In this document: positions 56,365 to 64,000 of the stretch, piece by piece
Position numbering within the stretch: position 1 is the first letter of the stretch
How the letters are laid out: each line of letters opens with the position of its first letter
Assembly: GCA_030645575.1 (NCBI GenBank)
Contig: JAUSMJ010000026.1
Span: 18,993-82,992, forward strand
Source of the DNA: Caulobacter sp.
GTDB lineage: Bacteria > Pseudomonadota > Alphaproteobacteria > Caulobacterales > Caulobacteraceae
DNA length: 64,000 nucleotides
Direction of reading: 5' to 3'
The notes under the pieces: generated by a model
The model's input: only the letters and a program-made list of their open reading frames with translations
Database searches by the model: none
What the model was told of the DNA's origin: nothing
Made by a program: the position numbers and the translations under genes

Positions 56365-58194
56365 TCAGGCCGGATCGAACTCGCTGACCAGGTGGCCGGG
56401 CGCGATTTCCCGCAGCGCCGGAACATAGACCGGCGCCGCTGGATCGATCGGCAGCCTGGACGGCAGGAAGCGCAGGGCGGCCAGCGGGTCCATCGGCGAG
56501 GGCGGTTCGCCCGACAGCCGCACCCGCTGGCGCGTGCGTTCGATCTTCGGATCGGGGATCGGCGCGGCCGACAGCAGGGCCCGGGTGTAGGGGTGTCGCG
56601 GGTCCTCGTAGATCTGCTCGCGGCTCGCCTGTTCCATCACCCGGCCCAGATACAGCACCATGACCCGGTGGCTGATCTCGCGGACCACGGCCAGGTCATG
56701 GCTGATGAACATCATGGCCATGCCCATCTGCCGCTGCAGGTCGATCAAGAGATCGATGATCTGAGCCCGGACGGATACGTCCAGGGCGCTCACGGCCTCG
56801 TCGCAGATGACCAGCTTCGGCTCCAGGATCATCGCCCGGGCGATGCCCACCCGCTGGTTCTGGCCGCCGCTGAGTTCGTGCGGGTAGCGGTTGACCAGCG
56901 CCGGCGCCAGGCCGCAGCGGGCCATCATCGCGGCGGCGGCGGCGCGGCGGTCCTGGCGGCTCAGGCCCGGCCGGAAGACCTGCAGCGGCTCGGCGATGGA
57001 ATCGCCGATCGGCATGCGCGGATCGAGGCTGGCCAGCGGGTCCTGGAACACGATCTGCAGATCCTCGCGCGCGGCCCGCATGGCCTCGCGGTCGGCGTGG
57101 GTGATGTCGCGGCCGAGCAGGGTGACCGATCCGCCCAGGTCCCCGCCGCCGGGCGGCAGCAGGTTGAGCACCGCCCGCGCCAGGGTAGACTTGCCACAGC
57201 CGCTCTCGCCGACCACGCCCAGGGTCTCGCCCCGGCGGATCTCGAAATCGACGCCATCGACGGCCCGCAGCGACCGGGGCCTGGCGAACAGGCCCTCGCG
57301 GACGGGGAACCAGACCCTCACGGCCTCGCCCCGCACGACGACGGGCGCTCCGGGCGCGACCGGGGCCGGCGTCGGCCGGCCGCCGCGGTCTGGGCGATCC
57401 AGTCGCGGAATGGCCGCCAGCAGGCCGCGGGTATAGTCCGTCCGTGGCCGGTCGAAGACCGCCTCCACCGGCCCCTCCTCGACATAGGCGCCGTCCTTCA
57501 TCACGCAGACCCGGTCGGCGAGGCGCGCGATCACGCCCATGTCGTGGGTCACCAGCACCATGCCGGCCCCGGTCTCGCGCATCAGCTCCGCCATCAGGTC
57601 GAGGATCTCGGCCTGGACCGTGACGTCCAGCGCCGTGGTCGGCTCGTCGGCGATCAGCAGCTTCGGACCGCAGGCCATGGCCCCGGCGATCATCACCCGC
57701 TGGCGCATGCCGCCGCTCAGTTCATGCGGATACTGGCTCATGCGCCGGGCGGCCTCCGGGATGCGCACCCGCTCCAGCCAGTCCAGCGCGCGCCGGCGGG
57801 CCGCCTCGCCCGAAAGGCCCAGATGCAGCCGCAGGGGCTCGGCGATCTGCTCGCCGATCTTCACATGCGGGGTCAGGGCCGTCAGCGGGTCCTGGAAGAT
57901 CATCGTCATTTTCGAGCCGCGGATACGGTTCAGCTCGGCCGGCTTCAGCCCCAGCAACTCCTGACCCTCGAAGCGGACCGAGCCGGTCGCCTGTCCATTG
58001 CCGGCCAGCAGGCCCATGACGGTCATGAAGGTCTGGCTCTTGCCCGAACCGCTTTCGCCGACAACACCGAGACACTCGCCGGCAGCCACCGACAGGGATA
58101 CGCCGCGAACGGCTTCGACCAGGCCGTCGTGAGTCTGGAAACTGACCCTGAGGTCGTCGATCGCGAGCACGGGTCGGGACAAGGGCGACCTCAC
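56365..58194 (-). CDS. Fused double ATP-binding protein of peptide/microcin C-type ABC transporter (YejF-like)
   Basis: Two ABC domains: [14 protein letters not shown]...[36 protein letters not shown] and [18 protein letters not shown]...[35 protein letters not shown]. Confidence 0.95.
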   Translation of the reverse strand: MRSPLSRPVLAIDDLRVSFQTHDGLVEAVRGVSLSVAAGECLGVVGESGSGKSQTFMTVMGLLAGNGQATGSVRFEGQELLGLKPAELNRIRGSKMTMIFQDPLTALTPHVKIGEQIAEPLRLHLGLSGEAARRRALDWLERVRIPEAARRMSQYPHELSGGMRQRVMIAGAMACGPKLLIADEPTTALDVTVQAEILDLMAELMRETGAGMVLVTHDMGVIARLADRVCVMKDGAYVEEGPVEAVFDRPRTDYTRGLLAAIPRLDRPDRGGRPTPAPVAPGAPVVVRGEAVRVWFPVREGLFARPRSLRAVDGVDFEIRRGETLGVVGESGCGKSTLARAVLNLLPPGGGDLGGSVTLLGRDITHADREAMRAAREDLQIVFQDPLASLDPRMPIGDSIAEPLQVFRPGLSRQDRRAAAAAMMARCGLAPALVNRYPHELSGGQNQRVGIARAMILEPKLVICDEAVSALDVSVRAQIIDLLIDLQRQMGMAMMFISHDLAVVREISHRVMVLYLGRVMEQASREQIYEDPRHPYTRALLSAAPIPDPKIERTRQRVRLSGEPPSPMDPLAALRFLPSRLPIDPAAPVYVPALREIAPGHLVSEFDPA

Positions 58195-58328
58195 ACAATT
58201 GCCGGATTGGCGAGCGTAGTCGTTGCTGGCTGACGCGCAAAGGAACGTCGGGAAATCAAGGTGGAAGTCCCAGCGAAACGGCCGCCCATCCCCGTCCGTC
58301 GGCCAGCCATGGAGCGGCCGGGACGGGA

Positions 58329-58556
58329 TCAGTCGCGGCGGGGAAAGGTCGCCCAGAATTGATTGAAGGCGCTGGCATAGCTGGGGCGAGCGAAGGTCAC
58401 GGCCTTGTGGACATGATCCAGAAGCGGCGTGGACTGCATGGTTGGCGCCGCGTCATCGGCCCCGGTCGCGTCCGAGCGCTCGATGAAGCGGTACAGGGCG
58501 GCGTCGAACCGGTCGGCCTCGGGCCCCTCGGAAAGGCGAAACTCAAGTGTGACCAT
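58329..58556 (-). CDS. Small hypothetical protein (75 aa)
   Basis: [28 protein letters not shown]...; ATG preceded by AGGGGGC. Confidence 0.55.
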   Translation of the reverse strand: MVTLEFRLSEGPEADRFDAALYRFIERSDATGADDAAPTMQSTPLLDHVHKAVTFARPSYASAFNQFWATFPRRD

Positions 58557-58715
58557 GGATGCCCCCTTCGTTAACGCTGAATGAATTTTGCATTGCAGCA
58601 AACACGATGCAACCTGTGAAACGCAGGTCCGCGCACGACCCGTCTGACGTCAGGGGCCGGCGCCGAAGGCCGACGTCGCCTGCCTTGACTTGGGACGAAC
58701 CAACCCGGACCCTAG

Positions 58716-59639
58716 ATGCGGCGTGAGGGACCGCCCGTGGCCTGTCCTTTCAAGGGGGATGATGTGACAATCTGGCGCCCGCCCGCGCCCGCAGGGGGAG
58801 GCAAGAGCCCGCCCGTCACGGCCCAGCCGAGGATCATCGTGGTGGCCAACGAAAAGGGCGGCGCCGGGAAGTCGACCGTGGCCGCGCTGCTATCGACGGC
58901 CATGCTCTATCAGGGCTGCCGCGTCGCCGTCATGGATGTCGACCTGCGCCAGCAGACGCTCAGCCACTTCTTCGCCAACCGCCGCCGCTGGCTTCCCGCC
59001 GCCAATGTCTCGGCCCCTGTTCCGCTGGAATATATGCTGGCCGACGATCCGGCTGACCTTGCCGAGGCTGACCCGGCCAGGGTCGTCGCCCTGTTCCACA
59101 AGGCGCTGATCCTGGCGATGGGGGCCGCCGACATCGTGGTCATCGACACGCCCGGGGGCGACACGCCGCTGTCGCGGGCCGCCCACCTGCAGGCGGATAT
59201 CGTCGTCACGCCGATGAACGACAGCTTCGTCGATTTCGACATGCTGGGTAAGATCGACCCGATCACCCTCAAGCTCGTCCGGCCCAGCCTCTACGCCAAG
59301 GTTGTTCACGAGGCGCGGCGCACTCGCGCCAACTACGGTCGAAAACTGGACTGGGTCGTGCTGCGAAATCGAATGGCCCTGACCGACGGGCGCAATCGCC
59401 AGCGGGTGACCGTGAACCTGGAACAGCTGGCCGAGCAGGTCGGTTTCCGGCTGGGGCCGCAGCTGCGCGAGCGGATCGCCTATCGCGAGATGTTTCCGTT
59501 CGGCCTGACCCTCGCCGACCTGTCCGCCAACCTCCGGCCGGCCGAGATCTCGACGCCGCGCAAGGCCGCGCGCGAGGAGCTCAATGCCCTGCTCGCGGCC
59601 CTTAACTTGATCGATGGAATCGGCGCCCCGGAGGTTTGA
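58716..59639 (+). CDS. MipZ-like ParA/MinD-family ATPase
   Basis: RIIVVANEKGGAGKSTVAALLSTAMLYQGCRVAVMDVDLRQQTLSHFFANRRRWL, VVIDTPGGDTPLSRAAHLQADIVVTPMNDSFVDFDMLGKIDPITLKLVRPSLYA, YREMFPFGLTLADL. Confidence 0.92.
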   Translation: MRREGPPVACPFKGDDVTIWRPPAPAGGGKSPPVTAQPRIIVVANEKGGAGKSTVAALLSTAMLYQGCRVAVMDVDLRQQTLSHFFANRRRWLPAANVSAPVPLEYMLADDPADLAEADPARVVALFHKALILAMGAADIVVIDTPGGDTPLSRAAHLQADIVVTPMNDSFVDFDMLGKIDPITLKLVRPSLYAKVVHEARRTRANYGRKLDWVVLRNRMALTDGRNRQRVTVNLEQLAEQVGFRLGPQLRERIAYREMFPFGLTLADLSANLRPAEISTPRKAAREELNALLAALNLIDGIGAPEV

Positions 59640-59765
59640 GCCGAAAGAGATCGGGGGTCGAAGGCCAGGCGTTACCATCCGATTCACCCTGCTCTCACAC
59701 CGCTCCTTAAGCGTCATTGTCTAGGTTGATTTCGTCGGACGCGTTGTCCGTCGGGAGACGATCCT

Positions 59766-60761
59766 ATGCTCGCCAGCACCGGGCGATTGGGCGGCGAAAG
59801 GGCCGCCCCTCAGCGACACCCCTTCAGGCTCAAACGCCGTCCGGAGGAGCGTGTCACCCTGCTCGGGCAGACCATGGACATGGTCAAGGCCGAGGAAGTG
59901 CTGCACTTCATCGCCAACCACGTCGCGCAGGGGAAGCGCGCGATCGTGGCCAACCACAATGCGCACAGCCTTTATCTCCTTCGCGGCAATGCCGAGCTCC
60001 AGGCTTTCTACGAAAGGGCGGACCTGGTGGAGGCGGACTCGCGACCGCTGCTGATGTGGGCGCGCCTGACCGGCCGCAGCAGCCGCGCCTTCCACCGCTG
60101 CACCTATCTCGACTGGCGCGAGGACTTCTGGGAAATCGCCGAGGCGCACGGCTGGCGGGTCTTCTACCTTGGCGGCGCGCCCGGCGTGGCGGAGAAGGCG
60201 GCGGCCAACATCAGGCGGACGCGGCCAGGCGCGAGGATCGCCGTCCGAGACGGCTTTTTCGACATAACGCCCGGGTCGGCGGAGGCTCGGAGCGTCCTGG
60301 ACGACATCGCCGCCTTCGCCCCGCACGTCCTGATGGTCGGCATGGGCATGCCGCGTCAGGAGATCTGGATTCATCGCAACTATGATGCCTTGCCGCCCTG
60401 CGTTGTCCTGCCCGTGGGCGCGGCCTTTGACTACGAGGCCGGCGTCCAGCGAGCCGCTCCGCGATGGATGGGGCGAATGGGTGTTGAATGGCTGTTCCGC
60501 CTGGTGGCCGATCCGCGCCGACTGTTCCATCGTTACTGCGTCGAGCCGTGGCGGCTCCTGGGACTGTTGGTCGATGACGCGGTCGCGTCCGCGCGATCAC
60601 GGCGGGAGAGGGCGCGCCGCGAACGCCGCCGCACCGCGGCGCCGGCCTCGCCTGATACGCCGCGCCGCCGCGCGTCCGATCAGCGCGGGCGTGAGATGGT
60701 GAACCCGGGCCCGCTGGGCGCCAAAGCCTCGGCGCCGGGGCGGCCCGCCCACGTCAACTAA
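59766..60761 (+). CDS. WecG/TagA/CpsF family glycosyltransferase
   Basis: YERADLVEADSRPLLMWARLTG, WRVFYLGGAPGVAEKAAANIRRTRPGARI, VLMVGMGMPRQEIWIHRN, LPVGAAFDYEAGVQRAAPRWMGRMGVEWLFRLVADPRRLFHRY. Confidence 0.92.
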   Translation: MLASTGRLGGERAAPQRHPFRLKRRPEERVTLLGQTMDMVKAEEVLHFIANHVAQGKRAIVANHNAHSLYLLRGNAELQAFYERADLVEADSRPLLMWARLTGRSSRAFHRCTYLDWREDFWEIAEAHGWRVFYLGGAPGVAEKAAANIRRTRPGARIAVRDGFFDITPGSAEARSVLDDIAAFAPHVLMVGMGMPRQEIWIHRNYDALPPCVVLPVGAAFDYEAGVQRAAPRWMGRMGVEWLFRLVADPRRLFHRYCVEPWRLLGLLVDDAVASARSRRERARRERRRTAAPASPDTPRRRASDQRGREMVNPGPLGAKASAPGRPAHVN

Positions 60762-60839
60762 CCGCGAGCGGCCGCCTGGCCCACGGGCCGGGATCGCGCC
60801 GCTGGCCCCCGCGAGCCGCTCAAGGTAGAAAGCCTTGAG

Positions 60840-62906
60840 ATGTCCAAGCCCGCCGCGTCACCGCCTTTCGACTCGCCCTACCGACACGGTTTCGTGCGGC
60901 TCGCGGCCTGTGTTCCCCGGACCACCCTGGCAGACCCGCGGGCAAACGTTGACGAGACCCTCGCGCTGCTGCGACGCGGCCACGACCGGAACATCGCCCT
61001 GATGGTCTTTCCGGAGCTGGGCCTTTCGGCCTATTCGATCGACGATCTGTTGCAGCAGGACGTGCTGCTCGACGCGGTGGAGGCGGGGATCGAGCGCCTC
61101 GTCGAGGCGAGCAGGGACCTCTATCCGGCCTTCGCCGTCGGCGCGCCGCTTCGTTTCGAGGGGCGGCTGTTCAACACCGCGGTGATCATTCACGGCGGTG
61201 AGATTCTGGGTGTGGTTCCCAAGAGCTTCCTGCCCAACTATCGCGAGTATTACGAGCGCCGCTGGTTCGCCAGCGGGCTGGGCGTGACGGGGCGCACGAT
61301 CAAGGTCGCCGGTCGGGACGCGCCCTTTGGCGTCGATCTGCTGTTCCGGTCGGAAGGCACGGCTCCGTTCACGTTTCACGCGGAGATCTGCGAGGACGTC
61401 TGGACGCCCGAGCCGCCATCGACGCGCGCCGCCCTCGCTGGCGCGGAGATTCTGCTCAATCTTTCGGCAAGCAATATCGTCATCGGCAAGGCCGAGGCCC
61501 GGCGGCTGCTCTGCGCGTCCCAGTCGATGCGCTGTCAGGCGGTCTATGCCTACTCCGCGGCCGGAGTCGGGGAATCGACGACCGATAATGCCTGGGACGG
61601 CCAGGCGTCGATTTTCGAGCTTGGCGAATGCCTGGCCGAGAGCGACCGCTTTCCCACCCAATCGACCATGGCCGTCATCGACGTGGATCTGGGCCGGGTG
61701 CGGCAGGAGCGAATGCGCACCGGATCCTTCGGCGACAGCATCGCCTGGCGCGAGGGCGAGGCGCCGTTCCGGGTGCGGTCCTTCGCGCTCGACGCTCCCG
61801 CGGGCCCGCTGGCCCTCGAGCGCGCGGTTGCCCGCTTTCCGTTCGTGCCGGACGACGAGGCCCGCCTGGCCGAACAGTGCCACGAGGCCTACAACATCCA
61901 GGTTCAGGGCCTGGCCCAGCGCCTGAAGGCCACCGGACTTGAGCGCCTGGTCATCGGGGTTTCCGGCGGACTGGATTCCACCCAGGCTCTGCTCGTGTCC
62001 TGCAAGGTCATGGACCTGCTCGGCCTTCCGCGCACCGGCGTCCTGGCCTTCACCATGCCCGGCTTCGGCACGAGCGAGCGGACCCGATCAAACGCCCTGG
62101 CTCTGATGTCCGCGTTCGGCGTCGAGGCGGCGGAGCTCGATATCCGGCCGGCGGCGAGGCAGATGCTGGCGGATCTGGGCCATCCGTTCGCCCGGGGTGA
62201 GCCGGTTCACGACGTAACGTTCGAGAATGTTCAGGCCGGACTGCGGACGGACTACCTCTTCCGTATCGCCAACCAGAGGGGCGGCCTGGTGGTCGGCACC
62301 GGCGACCTGTCGGAGCTCGCCCTGGGGTGGTGCACCTACGGCGTCGGCGACCATATGAGCCACTACAATCCCAACGGGTCGGTGCCCAAGACCCTGATCC
62401 AGCACCTCATCCGGTTCGTGGCCGATGCGGGGGAGTTAGACGGGGCCGGGGCGGGCGTCCTGCGCGACATCCTCGCCACGGAGATTTCGCCCGAGCTGAT
62501 CCCGGCGTCCGCCGACGGCCGGAGCCAGGCCACCGAGGACTTTGTCGGGCCCTACGCCCTGCAGGACTTCAACCTGTTTCATCTGACGCGGTTCGGCATG
62601 GCGCCGTCCAAGATCGCCTATCTCGCCATGGCCGCCTGGGGCGACGCCGCCGCCGGCGCCTGGCCCCCTGGCCTCCCGCCCGAAGACCGGCGAGCCTACA
62701 GCCCAGGCGAGATCAAGGCCTGGCTGACGCTGTTCCTGCGGCGCTTCTTCGCCAATCAGTTCAAGCGGTCGGCGCTGCCGAACGGCCCCAAGATTTCGTC
62801 CGGCGGGGCCTTGTCGCCGCGTGGCGACTGGCGTGCGCCGTCCGATGCGGGGGCAGGGGCGTGGTTGGCGGAGCTTGAAGCCAACGGGCCGGAAACCCCC
62901 GGTTGA
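60840..62906 (+). CDS. nadE: Glutamine-dependent NAD+ synthase
   Basis: Nitrilase domain [31 protein letters not shown]; synthase [64 protein letters not shown]. Confidence 0.96.
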   Translation: MSKPAASPPFDSPYRHGFVRLAACVPRTTLADPRANVDETLALLRRGHDRNIALMVFPELGLSAYSIDDLLQQDVLLDAVEAGIERLVEASRDLYPAFAVGAPLRFEGRLFNTAVIIHGGEILGVVPKSFLPNYREYYERRWFASGLGVTGRTIKVAGRDAPFGVDLLFRSEGTAPFTFHAEICEDVWTPEPPSTRAALAGAEILLNLSASNIVIGKAEARRLLCASQSMRCQAVYAYSAAGVGESTTDNAWDGQASIFELGECLAESDRFPTQSTMAVIDVDLGRVRQERMRTGSFGDSIAWREGEAPFRVRSFALDAPAGPLALERAVARFPFVPDDEARLAEQCHEAYNIQVQGLAQRLKATGLERLVIGVSGGLDSTQALLVSCKVMDLLGLPRTGVLAFTMPGFGTSERTRSNALALMSAFGVEAAELDIRPAARQMLADLGHPFARGEPVHDVTFENVQAGLRTDYLFRIANQRGGLVVGTGDLSELALGWCTYGVGDHMSHYNPNGSVPKTLIQHLIRFVADAGELDGAGAGVLRDILATEISPELIPASADGRSQATEDFVGPYALQDFNLFHLTRFGMAPSKIAYLAMAAWGDAAAGAWPPGLPPEDRRAYSPGEIKAWLTLFLRRFFANQFKRSALPNGPKISSGGALSPRGDWRAPSDAGAGAWLAELEANGPETPG

Positions 62907-63193
62907 GGCTTTGAGGCCACATCGGCCGAACAACGATTGGTCAAGTGCTGGATAATCGCATCGGACTGACGTATGGTTTCATTGTTAGGTGGAAGGCCGC
63001 GCTTGGCCTTATTTCGGCATTGCGTGGAACTCACCGTTGGTCCAAGCGTTGCTGGGTTGGATTGAATGGCGTCCACATGTTCGTCGGGGGGTTGATTTTA
63101 CTCATCCCTCCGGAAACGTGGGAAACCAATCGTCCCAGGGTCGGCGCCGGCCATTCGGCGCGCGAGTTTAAGATTTAGAGCGAGGGGCTCATC

Positions 63194-64000
63194 GTGAAGA
63201 AAAAAGCACTGTTGCTGGGCACAATGCTTGGCGCGCTGGCGCTGGCGCCTCAGGCGTTCGCACAATCCAACGGATTGTACGGCGCATTCGATCTCGGCTA
63301 CCATCAGCCCGACGACGTCAGCGTCTATTCGGCGACCTTTGGCTCGTCGGCCAACATCGAACTCGAAGGCGACATCGTCGGCTTCGCTCGTCTCGGCTAC
63401 CGGATCATGCCGAACTGGCGTGTCGAGCTGGAGACGGGCCTGCGGCCGGGCAACATCGACGAGCCGGGCGTGAGCGGGCACTTCAGCGCCCTGTCGCTCA
63501 TGGGCAATGTGCTCTACGACTTCATGCCGGACGCCTCGATTTCGCCGTTCATCGGCGTTGGCGCCGGCGCCGTTCAAGGGCGGCTGGCCGCGTTCTCGTT
63601 CCCGACGATCGATGCCTCCGACCGCGACACGGCCTTCGCCTATCAGATTCTCGCCGGCTTTACGGCGCCTGTCGCCGATCAGCTGTCGATCGATCTGACC
63701 TACCGCTACCTCGCGACGACCGACTTCAAGTTCGACAACCACTTCCTGGCCGGGCCGCTTGAGGCCGACTACAGGGACCAGTCGGTGACGTTCGGTCTGC
63801 GCTACAGCCTCCAGGAAGAAGCGGCGCCGCCGCCGCCGCCTCCGCCGCCTCCGCCCCCCCCGCCGCCTCCCCCGCCGCCTCCGCCGCCGCCGCCTCCGCC
63901 GCCGCAGTACGAGGCCCGGGAATTCATCGTCTACTTCCCGTTCGATCAGTACGTGCTGACGCCGGAAGCCCAGACGGTGGTGTCCGAAGCGGCCCAGTAC
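63194..64000 (+). CDS. OmpA-family outer-membrane beta-barrel protein, C-terminus truncated by window edge
   Basis: GTG start; KKKALLLGTMLGALALAPQAFAQSNGLYGAFDLGYHQPD..., long polyproline linker, then EFIVYFPFDQYVLTPEAQTVVSEAAQY. Absent from ORF track (open at the edge). Confidence 0.93.
   Translation, partial: MKKKALLLGTMLGALALAPQAFAQSNGLYGAFDLGYHQPDDVSVYSATFGSSANIELEGDIVGFARLGYRIMPNWRVELETGLRPGNIDEPGVSGHFSALSLMGNVLYDFMPDASISPFIGVGAGAVQGRLAAFSFPTIDASDRDTAFAYQILAGFTAPVADQLSIDLTYRYLATTDFKFDNHFLAGPLEADYRDQSVTFGLRYSLQEEAAPPPPPPPPPPPPPPPPPPPPPPPPPPQYEAREFIVYFPFDQYVLTPEAQTVVSEAAQY

Noticed and set aside
63820-63910. Triplet-rich Pro tract as possible repeat expansion
   Set aside because: Ordinary Pro-rich linker between barrel and OmpA domain; only the C8 run is noted.

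Overview
This is a GC-rich alphaproteobacterial chromosome segment. Gene content, synteny and protein sequences fit Caulobacteraceae (Caulobacter/Phenylobacterium/Brevundimonas-like). It holds a core block with dnaK, dnaA, rpsT, dut, coaBC, ubiB, ubiE and mutM. A molybdenum-cofactor/molybdohydroxylase block (modB, siroheme-synthase-like, cytochrome c, 2Fe-2S and molybdopterin subunits, mocA-like, moaA-D-E-B-C, XdhC) is interrupted by a HipBA module. Other content: a TonB receptor with an upstream Fur-like palindrome, a btuB gene with a cobalamin riboswitch, an alpha-2-macroglobulin/PBP1C pair, a MipZ-like ATPase next to a WecG/TagA glycosyltransferase, nadE, and an OmpA-family protein truncated by the window end. 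Two edge genes (dnaK at 1..1277 minus and the OmpA-family gene at 63194..64000 plus) are absent from the ORF track because they run off the window. The observations I rate highest are: (1) a two-gene AT-richer operon, a Panacea/SocA-type (DUF4065) protein plus an unrecognised 120-aa partner, with a near-consensus promoter and a palindromic operator candidate, i.e. a candidate new toxin-antitoxin pair; (2) a family of five 38-nt hairpins sharing a 14-nt core but with different, mostly self-complementary arms, at two convergent intergenic sites; (3) a separate ~105-bp nested stem-loop repeat near ubiB/ubiE/mutM; (4) an aminotransferase-fold protein lacking the catalytic PLP lysine, coupled to an aldo/keto reductase and an SpsF-like cytidylyltransferase; (5) a secreted lipoprotein resembling a polymorphic-toxin nuclease domain. 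No tRNA, rRNA, CRISPR array, prophage or transposase was recognised. All family calls are by eye from protein motifs; no search was run.
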